64,000 nt of DNA, taken from the NCBI GenBank assembly GCA_963693365.1, contig CAVNZM010000003.1, positions 6,944,001-7,008,000 of the forward strand. Reading direction: 5' to 3'. The position numbers and the translations under genes were made by a program. Below the pieces are notes generated by a model. That model saw only the letters and a program-made list of their open reading frames with translations. It was not told where the DNA came from and did not search any database. Source of the DNA: Amoebidium appalachense (Eukaryota; Ichthyosporea). Position 1 is the stretch's first letter. Each line of letters opens with the position of its first letter. Shown in pieces: positions 1 to 13,179 of this stretch.

Positions 1-684
1 CATATCTCGCCATGTACAGCAACGGAGCACTGTGCTTATCATGAATGCAAACAATGCAAGTGTAAACCAGGTTACTGTTAACGAAATCATCTGGGTGTTT
101 CAGTAATTTCCGCATGGAATGATAAAACCCTCGGGCCTTCCACCCTAAATTTCTTGAATTTTCAGTGGGGGCCCAACATTGGCACCTGAAATGTATTAGA
201 GATTTCGTGACTGAAATATGAAACCATGTGTTTGAACAATGGTATGCATGTACATACGTGTGTCCAGAGAGGTCCAGAGTAGATTCGTATCATGCATGCT
301 GATGCACATTGTATAAAAACGCCCATTTTCAAAGGCCACCGGATGCTGGCAAACAGAAATGACCCAATCGTATCCAACAAATGCTATCGGAGTAACACCA
401 CATCCAGTGATATGAGTGTCCGCGGCTTTATGTATTCGTGCGTGCCAGGGCCGGGCGGCGGTAGGCGTTGGCAGGGCGGATGGGGAGAATCAGTAGCTCC
501 CCCCACCCCGGGCCCCCGGCCCCCCCCCCCCCCCCCCCGCGGTGACGTCGACCGTTCGTGTTTTGACCACGTGCATGCATGTGCTTAACGTGGGTGGTGG
601 GTGGACCGGGGTGCGGGTGGGTGGGTTGCAGTTACTGTAACACGTTTACAGGGTGGGTTGTGTGTGTGTTGGGGGGGGGGGGGG

Positions 685-744
<60 letters not shown>

Positions 745-1945
745 AGGGGGGGAGGGGAGAGGGCCCTGGGGGGGCAATACATGACTGATACTAATAGCAC
801 CTGTGTGCCGGGATACCACGTGCACGTGTGTGCGCATGTGCGTGTGACATACGGGGGGGGGGGCTGGGGGGCAATTACACCAGCACCTGTACACGTGCAC
901 GTCCATGTACCGACAGGGGGCAGTGGGCCATGGGGGATCCGGAGGGGAAGGATTGTGTTGGCAAGTGCACCGCGACCGGGCGGCCGGTGCGGGGCACCGA
1001 GACTCGATAACCGGAGCTTTATTGCGTAAACAAACTATTCATGCACACTGTGGTGCATGACCACCGGATCCTAATACGGCTCTCAATTTGGAGGTTTACA
1101 CATGATTTATTGCTGTGGACGCTTTCAATTGATTGATTGAGGTGCACACATTACGTTGCATATACCGTCGCTAATTAAAACGTTCGGCACACCGTCCCCC
1201 CCCCCCTGCACACAAAAAAAAGGCACACCACGGCAGCATTTCACAACTGAGATCTGCAGGCCACACATTCACGTGCACTTGCCATTGCCATATCAGGCAA
1301 CCACACCCACTACACGCACACATGCCATTGCCATATCAGGAGTATCACACATCACACACTTATACATCATCACAATTACACGACATTTCGTCGCAAGCCA
1401 TGCTCAGGTGCGCACATGTACACACATCATTTGCAACTTTTCGACACCACACACACCATATGTAGGTATACGTAATGCAACACAGTGCTCTGATTGGTCA
1501 CATGTCAGTGCTATATTTCGTCATGGCCCACCAGTGGGCTCAGGGCCTACATACATGCCAACCAGTGCACCTGGCTAAAAATAGATTGTGTGCACGTGGC
1601 CTGATCTCATCCTCGTCCGACCTTCGCATGCACAATACGTCTTTACACCCCCTCGATTCTGTCGCCACAAAACATGTGTAGTGCAATATGTGTGGGTGTG
1701 TGTGTGCTATATATACCATATACCACGTGTGCATGCACGTGCTTGTGTTTGTGCTTTTGCGCACCAATGCCTAGCGAAAGGACGCGCACGTGTATGCACA
1801 TGTGTGTGCCATAGTGCACGGGCATGTCAATGTGCGCGCATGTGTGATGCTATGCTAGTGCTAAAACCCGTATCGGGAATGTGCATATACACACCCCATA
1901 TATACCCTTCCCCTCCCCAACCCACTCCCCTCGCTCCTGCACGGC
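1..1945. other. intergenic region, no gene seen
   Basis: No exon with a recognisable protein match was found on either strand. The stretch holds short (CA/GT)-rich segments, an octamer-rich ACGTGCA/TGCATG region and a long poly-G tract at 671-743. Open frames here are simple-sequence translations (poly-Gly, poly-Pro) without protein character. The last ~150 bases before 1946 are the presumed 3' flank of the minus-strand eIF3i gene; I saw no AATAAA there. Confidence 0.6.
671..743. repeat. poly-G tract (~73 nt, one A interruption)
   Basis: Nearly pure G run interrupted once by A at 687, preceded by a short (GT)n. It is one of many very long G or C homopolymers in the left part of the window. 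Its exact length in the assembly should be treated as uncertain. Confidence 0.9.
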
Positions 1946-2715
1946 TCAGAAAGCATAGTTGAACTTGTAATAATCGTCATCAAAGGTATGCAGTCTCACA
2001 TACCCATCCTCACCGCCGCTTGCAAAGCTACGCCCATCGGGGTGGAAAGCCACCGTGTTGATGGGCCCAAAGTGGCCCCTCACACGGCCAATCTCGCTCT
2101 CGAACACCAAGTGGAAGAAGCGCACCTCGAACTTTCCTACACGTGTGGATGTGGTTGTGACGTTCATGGCCTCCTGACCACCCCCCAGAATCACGTGGTC
2201 CCTGATGGGGGAGACAGCGGCACTGTTGACGTTTGTGTTTGTCTTGAAGGTTTTGAGCACACAGAAGTCACGAGCATCCCAAAGCTTGGCCGTCGAGTCC
2301 TGTGAAGTGTAGATCCATGTGAGCATAGTGCGGACTTGCACCTGAACCCCCCCCCCCCCCCCCCCCCCCCCTCTCAAACCAAAAAAAGAAATATAAAAAA
2401 GGAAGGGAGAAAAAAAACCTTCCAAGCAAGGAAAAACATCAACACAGACGCAGACGCAGACACACACCACCACCACCACACAAAACCACATCAGGAAAAA
2501 GCCCCAAAAACCAGGCGAACAAAGGCGGAGAGGAAGGGGTGAAATGCTGGTGAAAAGGGAATGAGGGAAGTGAGCCCGGGTGGGAGGTTGAGGAATGGAT
2601 GTGGTGTCAGTGTGTGTGCTTGTGCGTGCGTGCGTGTGTGTGTGTGTGTGTGTTTGCTTGGCTGTGTATGTGTGTGTATGTAATTTGGCCGAGTGAGTGA
2701 GGGTGAGGGTGAGTG

Positions 2716-2761
<46 letters not shown>

Positions 2762-4728
2762 AGTGAGAGAGTGAGAGAGAGAGAGAGAGTGTGTGTGTGT
2801 GTGGGTGCGTACACCTGTTGGCTATGTGCATGCACGTCTGACGAGGTAATGGGGGTCCTGGCACCGACTGCCCCATCATCTCAAAGGGTATGCGCACGTG
2901 CATGCATATCCCCATCAACCTACATCATGGGCACACACAAAGAGATTGCATGCATAGATGCATCCACATGCACAAACAAAGGCTCAAACCCCGAACGTAC
3001 AAATGCAAGCAGAACACAGATGAATGAAAAGCAAAATGAAAACACGCGCACAAAAAAGCACATATGCATCAACGAGCTTTAGAAATATACGCACGACCAC
3101 GCGTGCCCCCCCCCCCCACACACACACACCCACGCACGTACCTTTGAAGCGGAGATAAGCATGCCCCGATCCTTGCTCAGCTGCAGGTCCATAATAGTGC
3201 CCTCATGCTCCTCCGTCTCCACCCCAATCAGCTGGCCTGTCTTGTATTCGTACCTCTTGACGTGCCCATTCTCGTGCCCGGTAAACACTACGTCATCGTA
3301 GCCGTCAATGATCGCTGACGTCACCTGCAAACAGACCAATGTCAATAGGGGTACATCGGAACATGAAAAAAACAGGAGTACATAGAGCCACACAAATGAC
3401 CCTATTGTGATTTGACAATAAGTGCAGTGCATGGCGCGCACACACACAAATGCAAACATACAGACAGGCATACGGAAACACACATGATTGCATGCAGCAC
3501 GACATGAACGGCAGCCCACGAACTCAATGTGTGTCCGCCCCTCCCCCCCCCCCCCCCCAGAAAAAAAACAACACCACCCCTCCCACAGTTGCTACCCCCC
3601 CCCCCCCCCCCCAAAACACACACACACAAACACACACACCAGTTACCAACTAAAGACCTCCTAAATATAGAACACTCCTTCCGGAACCTAAACAGCCAGC
3701 CCCTCTATGAATCCACAAAACAAACACCGAAGCAGCTTTTTGTAAGTCATCCTTACACCCACAGGCCCTGACACTACACATGGCACAGGCATTGCATGGC
3801 CATGCTGTTCTTGAGTGCACATGCACACATCGACACCCTCACTCCCCCCCCCCCCCCCCAAAAAAAAAAAAAAAAAAAAACATAAACCCCCATCCCCTCA
3901 CACAGACACCATCCCACCGCTCACCCAAACACCACTCCCTAGCATCTGCACACTCACAAGGGCGACACCTTCACGCCCACACTCCCCGTTTACGTGCACG
4001 TACCCCCCCCCACGGCACACACACACCCCCCTTTGCCACCCACCATACCACATCCCACCACCACCACCACCCCGACCCCCCCACACACACATCTTACTGT
4101 AATTCGCTCCACCCCCCCTCCCTTCCCCCCCCCAACCCCCAAAAAACCACACACACCATTCCCCCCACGCACCTTTGAGCCCTCGATCTCTATCTTCTGG
4201 TAGGGGCTGCTCGTCTTCAGCTGGCTGGGGTCTCTAAGGTCGAACCAGGCCATGGTGCAGGGCTTGCCCATGCGCTGGTCCGTGCTCAGCACAAGACCAT
4301 GACCCCCGGCATTGAAGTTGACCGTGCGCACGGCCGTGTCCGTGTTGATGGCATACAGCTGCTTGCCCGTCTCCGTGTCCCAGATCTGAAAGAGGAGGAG
4401 AGATGAGGAGTGAGATGGTGAGAGATGAACCAGGGATGAGATCATGAAGGAGGGCCAACGACACAAAAGAGGGTGAGAACATGAAAAAGAGATGAAATCA
4501 CGAAAGAGGGACGAGACGCCGAGGCTGGCCCAAAAAGACTGCGAGCCCGTCTGACTGTCCGTTACACGAGTGAACTTCAGAATTGTGGCTGACAACACAC
4601 ACCATTGCAGAACGCATGCACGGGAAAAAACACCGAACAACAAGAGATGCAGAGGCACAAATTAGCCCAATTGCCGTGCAAACGTGTGGGCTGTGCAGGT
4701 GCAAACCCTCCCATGCTATGGCTTACCG

Positions 4729-4769
<41 letters not shown>

Positions 4770-5105
4770 TTGCGATCCAACATATCCCACTCGCACACAA
4801 CTGCATCGGCTATCCCAGCAGTCCTGCCCCCCCCACCCCCCACAGACCAAAAGAGAAAAAAGGAACGGCAAAAAACCGTCGTTTCATGAACCAAGAGCAG
4901 CACACAAACTACTAAAAGCGCCCAGCAAACCCAGCAGATTACGCGAGTTCCAGACACAAAGCATCTTACCCCCCTCCCCCCCTCCTGTTGTCTCCTAACC
5001 CTGAAGTTTGTTATCCATTCACCCCCCCCCCCCCCCTCCCTTCCCCTGAAAATACACACACACACCATGATGCTCAAAACATACCATCACGCACACACAG
5101 CCTCT

Positions 5106-5143
<38 letters not shown>

Positions 5144-5785
5144 TCCCCCAAAAATATGGCCCTCAAACTGCAACGATCCCTCCATCCACTATCAACGTGT
5201 GCTTGCCACATCTGGTGCACCATATAACCCAAACACTTTCAATCAAAAAACACTTCCTGTATCCAACTTCTCTAAAAATTGAACAGCAGCAAAAGGGAAT
5301 GGTAAAGCCGATCGAGGAAACGTTAGGCAGCAGGCCACGAGTTTTGGGGTCCATGCACTTTCTCCTCATTTACCCACCCACAAACGTGTACGAGGACAAC
5401 GAATATGCACTGTGATAGTAGCTATGCATTTACGCGCAACAGAGCAAGGCGACTGCGGTTGTATCAAAAAAAACAGCGCCCCGTCCACCAGATAAAGCCT
5501 CGCGATCCAAACCAGCCGCTGCATGTTCCTTCCACGCCCATGCCCTCAACATACCCTGGCAGTCAGATCGGCGGCACCAGAAACCACACGCGTCGTGTCG
5601 AAGCTCACATCGATGCACCAGCAGGCACCTGTGTGGCCATTCAAGGTGCCCAGCCGCTCTCCGTTGTGTGAGTGCCAAACATTGGGCTTGTTATCTTTGG
5701 CTACAGAGAACAGAAGATCGCCCTGTCTGTTGTACTTAATCTGTGTGAGAGAGCGCTCGTGCCCGTGGAGAAGAATGGGCTTCAT
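1946..5785 (-). CDS. eIF3i: eukaryotic translation initiation factor 3 subunit I (eIF3i, TIF34/TRIP-1), 4 exons
   Basis: eIF3i is a seven-bladed WD40 propeller of the cytoplasmic eIF3 complex, binding eIF3b and eIF3g during initiation. Exons on the minus strand are 5555-5785, 4173-4385, 3142-3324 and 1946-2299, all in phase 0. They give 326 aa, against about 325 for the animal protein. Every intron is GT-AG (donors GTATGT, GTGCGT, GTACGT; acceptors ending CAG). The N-terminus [20 protein letters not shown] is the highly conserved eIF3i start, which fixes the ATG. Exon 2 carries FDLRDPSQ, and exon 4 carries [18 protein letters not shown] and [18 protein letters not shown], both family signatures. 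The gene appears intact. Its introns (1169, 848 and 842 nt) hold poly-C and CA/GT repeats. Confidence 0.96.
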
Positions 5786-6392
5786 GGTGCGTGTGTAAAG
5801 GGCGCTACGGCCTACAATATCCTACTCTTTTCTAGGTGGTAAAAGAGAGGGCAGACAGGTTGGCTGTGTACGCGTGTGTGTCTTGGCAACACAGACAGAT
5901 GTCACCGCCAGGCGCCAAATCCACACGTGACATGTGACGTCAGTGATTTAAATTCGACTCGGGTCAGAACTCGAGTCAGGGCCAATCCGAATCGATCAAA
6001 AAATCGATCCGAGCCAAAAGCTAGAACAACGCGTTCTGGATCTAGAACACAGCCACCTCTTGTACCACATGTTGAAGCCCTTGGCGATATGCCGATGTGG
6101 CGCAACTTATTGTAGGGTTGTACGAGGATTGTGGTGTTGTGTTGGTGATACGGACCCGGTATGTCGGGCCGGAAAGCTGTGTGCGTGCGTGCGTGTGTGT
6201 GTGTATGTGTGTGGGGGGTTTATGCACTTTGTATTGCTGCGGACATCGTCAGGGGTTCAGCCTCACTTGACGGCCTACTGGGTTTTCCAGCGCAGCCAAT
6301 CAAATACAGCTAGTGACTTATGTACACTGTATGCAATAAAACAACCCTAGTATAGGTTATGGATAAGCAGAAGCTAGCATTGGTAGCTCCGA

Positions 6393-6423
<31 letters not shown>

Positions 6424-6584
6424 TGTGTATTCACTCCGTGGCACATGTCACGGCCTCGAGTAAACGACGTAGGAGGGCCCCCGGCCAATTCGGCTTTTTT
6501 GCACAACGGGGCGTAAACCCCCGGCGTGCGCGCGTGCGTGTGCATTTGCGTGCGTGCGTGTGTGTGTGTGTGTGTGTGTGTGTA

Positions 6585-6676
<92 letters not shown>

Positions 6677-6790
6677 ACGGTGTATGTGTGTGTGTGTGTG
6701 CGCACACGTGTGTACGGGGTGTGTGTGTGTGTGTGCGTGTCATGTGCACGGTCATGTGTATGTGTGTGTGTGTCACGGTCATATGTGTGT

Positions 6791-6841
<51 letters not shown>

Positions 6842-6973
6842 CGCGCGCGTGTGTGCAGGACCTGGTGATGTGGTGCGCTTTTTTATGTATGCATGTGTGC
6901 ATGTGATGTGGGTGTATTTGCATGTGTGCCACGTGTCACCACGTGTGTGTGTGTGTGTGCGCGTGTGTGTGTG

Positions 6974-7021
<48 letters not shown>

Positions 7022-7030
7022 CGCGCGCGC
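6393..7030. repeat. (GT)n microsatellite cluster
   Basis: Several long (GT)n blocks, the longest at about 6545-6676, are broken by GCGC and CATGTGCAC words. The alternating purine-pyrimidine sequence, including a (GC)n stretch near 6833-6849, could adopt Z-DNA. The open frames across it are only poly-(Cys-Val) or poly-(Thr-His). Confidence 0.9.
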
Positions 7031-7985
7031 GTGCGTGTGCGTGTGTGCACGCGACGTCTGTACATGTATTGGCGCTCGTGCGGGTGTCTATGAGCGTTAA
7101 CGGTTTGCATGTATGTCTGCGTGTACATACGTGTGCGTGTGTCCGTGTGCAGCTTGTGTGTGGGTCGGCGAGAAACACTGTGTAAGTGTGTGCGTACATG
7201 TGTGGGTGCCATTTTGTGTTCTATCACTGGCATGCATGCGTGCACATGCGTACATTGGTGCTCATACCGAGTGCACATTACATGCAGCCCGCACGCCTGA
7301 TCATCTACCACTGTGGCACTGCGCACTTGCCACGGTGCATGCCTGTGTACGTGTCAGTTGGCATTCGATCAAGTTCCTTCAAGGACACGTGGTTTTAAGG
7401 GGTTAAAATGTTGCCTCGAGGCACAGATACCAGTCTCAGGTACCGTTATATTTGTGGGTGGCCACGTAGGGAGATCTCCGGGAAAGGGGGGGGGGGGACA
7501 GGACTCAGAGGATGCTCGTCATATGCGGGCGGTCCCCTATAAGTCCTACCGTTTTTCCGATACGGTAGGTTTGGTTTTACATGCTCCATGATTTGGAAAC
7601 CGATTGGGAGTGTAGACGAGGGGCACTAGCATTGGCTGCATGCGCCCCTTTCAAATTTATCTTTCACGATATCATATGGGGCAAAAAGAGTCGGATGCTT
7701 ACTACATTATGTATCCATTGCTTGGGTTTCGTCTTTTCTCTTTTTTTTTCTTTTTTTTCTTTTCTGATTCCTTCAATGTAATGTCCTTACTCACTTTCCT
7801 TTTAATTCTTTTTTCTCTTTTCACTTTCTTTTTTTCCCCCATTCTTTCTGTTCTTTTCTTTCAAAGTTTTTTCCAACTTAGTTTTTTCACGGTGCACAAG
7901 TGGTTGTGGGGGTGGTGGTGGTGTCCGGGGGGGAGGGGGGGGGGGGGGGGGGGGGGGGACTCACTCAGGGGCACCAAGGCATCAG

Positions 7986-8165
7986 TTGTGTGCGTGTATG
8001 TGCCTGCACATGTGCGTGTGTATGTGTCTGCATATGCGTGTGAGCGTGTATGTGCCTGCACATGTGCGTGTGTGCGTGTATGTGCCTGCATATGTGTGAG
8101 CGTGTATGTGCCTGCAAATGTGCGCGTGTGTGTGTATGTGCCTGCACATGTGCGTGTGTGCGTGT
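7986..8165. repeat. short minisatellite of GTGTATGTGCCTGCA(C/T)ATGT units
   Basis: Six to seven imperfect units of about 26-28 bp share the core TATGTGCCTGCACATGTGCG. Units vary by point changes (CACATG, CATATG, AAATG). The array is embedded in GT-rich spacer and has no coding character. Confidence 0.75.
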
Positions 8166-8357
8166 CGGCATTGTTTGCGCGTCACGGTATGTGCGCCAAG
8201 CATATGTACCTGCTGGGATGCGTGCCCTAACTAGTGAGTGAATGAGTCACCAGTTTGCAGCTGGGTGGGCGCCTGTGTGCCCGCACCGGTGTGCTTGTGT
8301 GTGTGTATACGTACATGTATGCTGTGTGTGTGTGTGTGTGTGCATAGATGTGTGTGT

Positions 8358-8388
<31 letters not shown>

Positions 8389-8403
8389 CATAGATGTGTG
8401 TGT

Positions 8404-8442
<39 letters not shown>

Positions 8443-8475
8443 TTTTTTTGTGCCTTTCTGTGTATGTGTGTGAGT

Positions 8476-8508
<33 letters not shown>

Positions 8509-8881
8509 CTTGTGAAGTGTGTGTGTGTAGTATAGTGTCTCCTCTATCCCTCTCAACCGTGACTCATCCTCCCCTCCACCCCTCGGGGCGCCCTTATGAA
8601 ACGTTCCCTTTCTTCCCGGCCCCCCTCCCCTTCCCAGATCCTCCCTCCCCCCCCCCCCCCGTCCCACTTCCCCCCACATCATGGGGGTTTCTTATTGGCG
8701 GAGTATCCGGAATCGATTCTATCCCTTAGTCCCAGTACTCAGAGTATGCTAAAATAGTGAACTGAGTTCTGGCTTCTGATCACTCCACTGGATAACGCAA
8801 AATATTATTTACCCTCAATAAATCTCCTCTAGGTTAAATACATCACTCAGACACTCGCCAGCCTTCAATGGCATTACTAAT

Positions 8882-8883
<2 letters not shown>

Positions 8884-8943
<60 letters not shown>

Positions 8944-8982
8944 AAAAAAAGAAAAAAAGAAGAAGAAGAAGAAGAAGAAAAA
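8884..8982. repeat. poly-C (50 nt) followed by A-rich/(GAA)n tract
   Basis: An uninterrupted run of C from 8884 to 8933 is followed by G, then an A-rich stretch grading into (GAA)n. This is one of the longest homopolymers in the window. Confidence 0.9.
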
Positions 8983-9268
8983 CAAGACTTCTGTTCCTGA
9001 GAAACGCCGTCAAACGGGACCGCAAATAGGTTCATTGACTGGGTGAAGCTTAACATTGGATAAGAACACCGGGTGTTCTCCAAATCAAATGGTAACACTC
9101 AGTGACTAACTTATGCATATTGTACACTTAGTCTAGCACAAAACTGAGAGGATTCCTGGGCAAAGTATGCGACTCTCTAAATACCTAGTCTTAGCAGGGA
9201 AACATCAAGCTAAGATTGAACAGATTCGGCTGCTGAGACTGACTTTCAAAGAGAGAAAATTCTGTGTT

Positions 9269-9301
<33 letters not shown>

Positions 9302-9349
9302 CCCCCTTTTTTTTTGGTGGTGGTGGTGGTGGTGGCGGTGGTGGTGGTG

Positions 9350-9410
<61 letters not shown>

Positions 9411-9671
9411 GGGGGGGGGTATGTCGTTTATCATTGGGACCAATTCACTCAGTACTGTGGCAGATGGTAAGCCCTACATGTGCGAGCCAGTGTCAAGTTT
9501 GTGCCAGTTCAGACAGGTGGTTGGAGGCAAAAGAGTAGACAGAAGGAAAGGGAGTGGTGGGGGGGGGTCATAATTTTTTATTTTACACTTTATCACCGTC
9601 TTCCATTCTGTTTTTTTTTTTTTTTTTTTTTTGCTTGCAAAGTGGTAAGAGCTTACAGAGTATCCGGACGG

Positions 9672-9673
<2 letters not shown>

Positions 9674-9763
<90 letters not shown>
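9674..9763. repeat. (GT)n plus G53 tract
   Basis: (GT)n runs directly into an uninterrupted G run from 9711 to 9763. A related compound tract (T30, GGT repeats, GT repeats, G run) lies at about 9271-9419. Confidence 0.9.
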
Positions 9764-10259
9764 CTGGCTTTAACCATCTCTAGTCCGTTGTGTGCATGCC
9801 GAACAGTTGGCAACGTTTTTCTTCTCAATGCCAAAGCCACTTACCCTCCCCCCCTCCCCCCTCCCCGTTCCCCCTTCCCCTCCCCCCCCCCCCCCCCCCC
9901 CCTCCCCCCTACCCGGCCTGCGGAGGATTATTTGCGGGTAAGTTGGCAGAGGGCCACCACCAACTGGGCCCCTGAGGTGACCTCTACCAACACACCACCG
10001 TTTTAGAGCTTCCTAGCCGCGATCCCTCCCCTCCCCCCCCCCCCCCACGCCTGCCAACCCAAAAAAAAAAAAGGAAAAAAAAAACTTTGGAGAAAAAAAC
10101 TGCGCTACCCCCAACTCCAAAGCACGCATCACGTACTACACGCAAACTATAACACCATTACTCACCGAGTCTATACTGTCTATATGCATCGCATGCTTCC
10201 AAAGCCATTCCATTGAGGACCAGTAGGTTATTGTCCCATGGGCTACATGCAAGCAAAAT

Positions 10260-10855
10260 CTATGAGGGTACATAGTGGCCAATCACATGTTTCTGTCTTG
10301 AGTATTTGAGCTGCAGCACATCCCCAACCTCGTCGAGTGCCTTGAGGGCAAGATCGAGGTCCGCCTCTGTGCATGTGATTAGGTGTCAGTGTGCAAGTGA
10401 GAGAGCATGCCATGTGGGGATATACACGTGTATGTGCGCTGGTGTAGGCTACATAGGGGAGATTTTCCTTACTTGTACAACTTACTTCCGCCTATCCACA
10501 GGGAGGAGGGGGAGGGGGAAAGCACCGGTGTGTGTGTATGTGTGTATGTGTATGTGTGTGTGTGTGTGTGTGGGTGGGGGGGGGGGGGGGGGGGGGGGGG
10601 GATGGAGGGTGGTTTATCATAGTGGTGCCATCCTAAAGCGCCTGCTAAAAAGTACGAGATTTTCTAGAGCGTAGGTGGAATATTGCATCTCCCTGTGTAC
10701 CTGTGCATATGTCATGGTTTGAAACGTCACACTCTCCTCATCACAATACCAAGAACACACAATCTCCTGATAACATACATAATGTGGTTCAATGGCAGAA
10801 TCGCCATATTGGGGTGGCAGTGGCTTGGACTTGAAAGAGAACCATAACAAAAGGG

Positions 10856-10909
<54 letters not shown>

Positions 10910-11015
10910 GGGGGGGGGAGGAGAGTAGAATGCACTATCGCTTACGGAATATAACTTCGCGACAGCCAACACGATGCAGATTTTTGCAGAAGATACACTC
11001 TCCAAGAGCATTCAT

Positions 11016-11054
<39 letters not shown>

Positions 11055-12060
11055 TACTTGTGTGGGAGGCAGACATGCAGAAGCGAGCCCTTGATGTGAT
11101 GATGGGGGTGGCCGGGTAGCCCACAACCACCACCCCAATGCCTCGTGCAAGCATCTCTCTGCTGAAGGCACTGCACACACACACAGTTAGCATGCATGGG
11201 CCAGCCACCTCACCACTGGTTCTGTCAGTTTCTACAAGGCGTTTTGGGTTCACATACGGTATCGTTTAATTCGTGCTTTTTGTGAGTTAAACACTTTTAG
11301 TTGGGAATTCAGGAAATTGATTGCTTAGATTCTAACTAGCTTATCAGAACCGCGATCACTCCTCAGAGCCTCCTCATCATTTTCTCAGATCCAATGCAAC
11401 TAAAGACACCACTAACCAATCACAGATCTTCAATCACTGCTCAATGCGTTAGCTTCAAAAACCACAAATCCAATGATCCCAGTTGCCAAACCCAAATATT
11501 TCGAGAAACGGAAAGACCCACTGCACATTATGTGGGTGTGTGCATCTGCATGAAGAATGTCCAGGATCGACCATTCCTCCGCATGTGACCACAAGATACA
11601 AAAGGGCAGGTTGGGTTCTAACGAGAAAAGAGCAAACCCGAATGGAATACAACAAAGACGAAATAAAAGAGAGACAGACAGGGAGAGATGGGGTCGGGAG
11701 CGGGCAGGTAAAGGGGCGGCAGGGTGGGGTTGGGCTGGGGAGGGGGAGCCGAGCAGGGAGGGGGGGAGAGGGGAGGAGGGAGGGGAGAAAGGTGACGAAG
11801 AGTGAGACAGGTGGAAAGGAACGGAGGGTTACACCAGAGAGAGCAAGGAGGTAATGGGGGAGAGAGAATGGTCATGAGAAGGGGAGAAGGGTGGGACGGA
11901 GGTAAGAAACAAGGGAGGGAAGAACGGAGGGAAGGAAGAAAAGAGGGAGAGAGGGAGGGGGGAGGAATGGAGAGTGGGGGGGAGAGTGTTTTTTTTTTTT
12001 TTTTTTTTTTGGGGGGGGGGGGGGGGGAGGGAAGGGGGGAAGGTGTGAGAGAGTGGGGAT

Positions 12061-12093
<33 letters not shown>

Positions 12094-13144
12094 AGAGCAA
12101 TACAGGGAGCAAGGGAGGAAACCAAACACGTGAAAAGAAGGGCGAGAGGAAAGAGGTGGACTGTGCCACAGTGCGAGAGATGGAGGGGTGCGGGGGTGTA
12201 ATGTGTTACAGCCTGCTAAGTGCGCATTCACGACAGACAACCCTATTCCCGCGGGGGAGGGGGGGGGGGGGGTTGAATGCGTCAAAAAGTACGAAGTACA
12301 CAAGAACAAACCGATAACACGATGCAGATGCAAGCCATACATAAATTGTATGCATAATAAGCAGAGCCCATCCTCAGGGGGGGCCCACGTCATCCACAGT
12401 ACCCGAGTTTCGACCTATTCACCTTGTTAACGAAACCCAACTCAGATACTGTTTCACTTGAACATGGGTAGGTCACCCGTCTTGATCAGAGACGAGCAGG
12501 GTTGCTTATGCAGGCAAGGGCAGTGGGAAAGGCCGGGGGTTAAAGTTGCACAGTAAGCAGAAGCAAGAAAAATATAGATAGGAACTCAGGAGACGGGGCT
12601 TCTAGGAAGCTCCCCCGCCGCTACCTAAGTCGATACTTCCCTGGCTAACATACTACACCAGCTGAAAAGAATTAAGTCCCGAAGGCCGCAGAATTCGCAA
12701 TCAGAGGGGAAAATATGAGATTTGACCCACGCCGCAGGGTAGTAACACGCTTACTAGGGCCGAACTTTAACGTCTTCGAACGGAAAGCTATGCCCCCGGA
12801 TGTCAGCCGGAAATATGGTATCACCCATTGCTTTGGGCTTGAAAAAAGCCAAATCGATAGTCCGAGTTATGTTACGCCGGCGGGTAACATGCCGCATGGG
12901 TTCCAAGGGAGCTGTCGCCAACAGAGCGGTGTGTGCATGCATGCGCGTAGTGTGTCTATCGCTATGGGAGAGGGTATGCAGAAGTGGACAGATGAAGTGT
13001 GTGGAGAGAAAAACAGTAGGAAGAAAAGTAGACACCGGTGTGTGCAACCCCGCACAACATACACACACACACACACACACATAAATAAGCGAAGATTACA
13101 GGTAATCAACCAGAACAACAAATGACAAGCAAAACAACAGGCGC

Positions 13145-13179
<35 letters not shown>

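Larger units (their letters stand above)
5786..10259. other. intergenic spacer between eIF3i and SPTLC2, microsatellite rich
   Basis: This 4.5-kb spacer separates the eIF3i start codon from the SPTLC2 stop codon. It should contain the eIF3i promoter near 5786-6100 and the SPTLC2 3' UTR near 10259. It holds GT clusters at about 6393-7030 and 8316-8510, a T/C-rich tract at 7735-7880, a G-run at 7928-7959, and long C, T and G homopolymers between 8884 and 9763. I found no exon with protein similarity. Around 5950-6050 there is ordinary mixed sequence with small self-complementary words (ATCGAT, TCTAGAAC) of no clear meaning. Confidence 0.6.
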
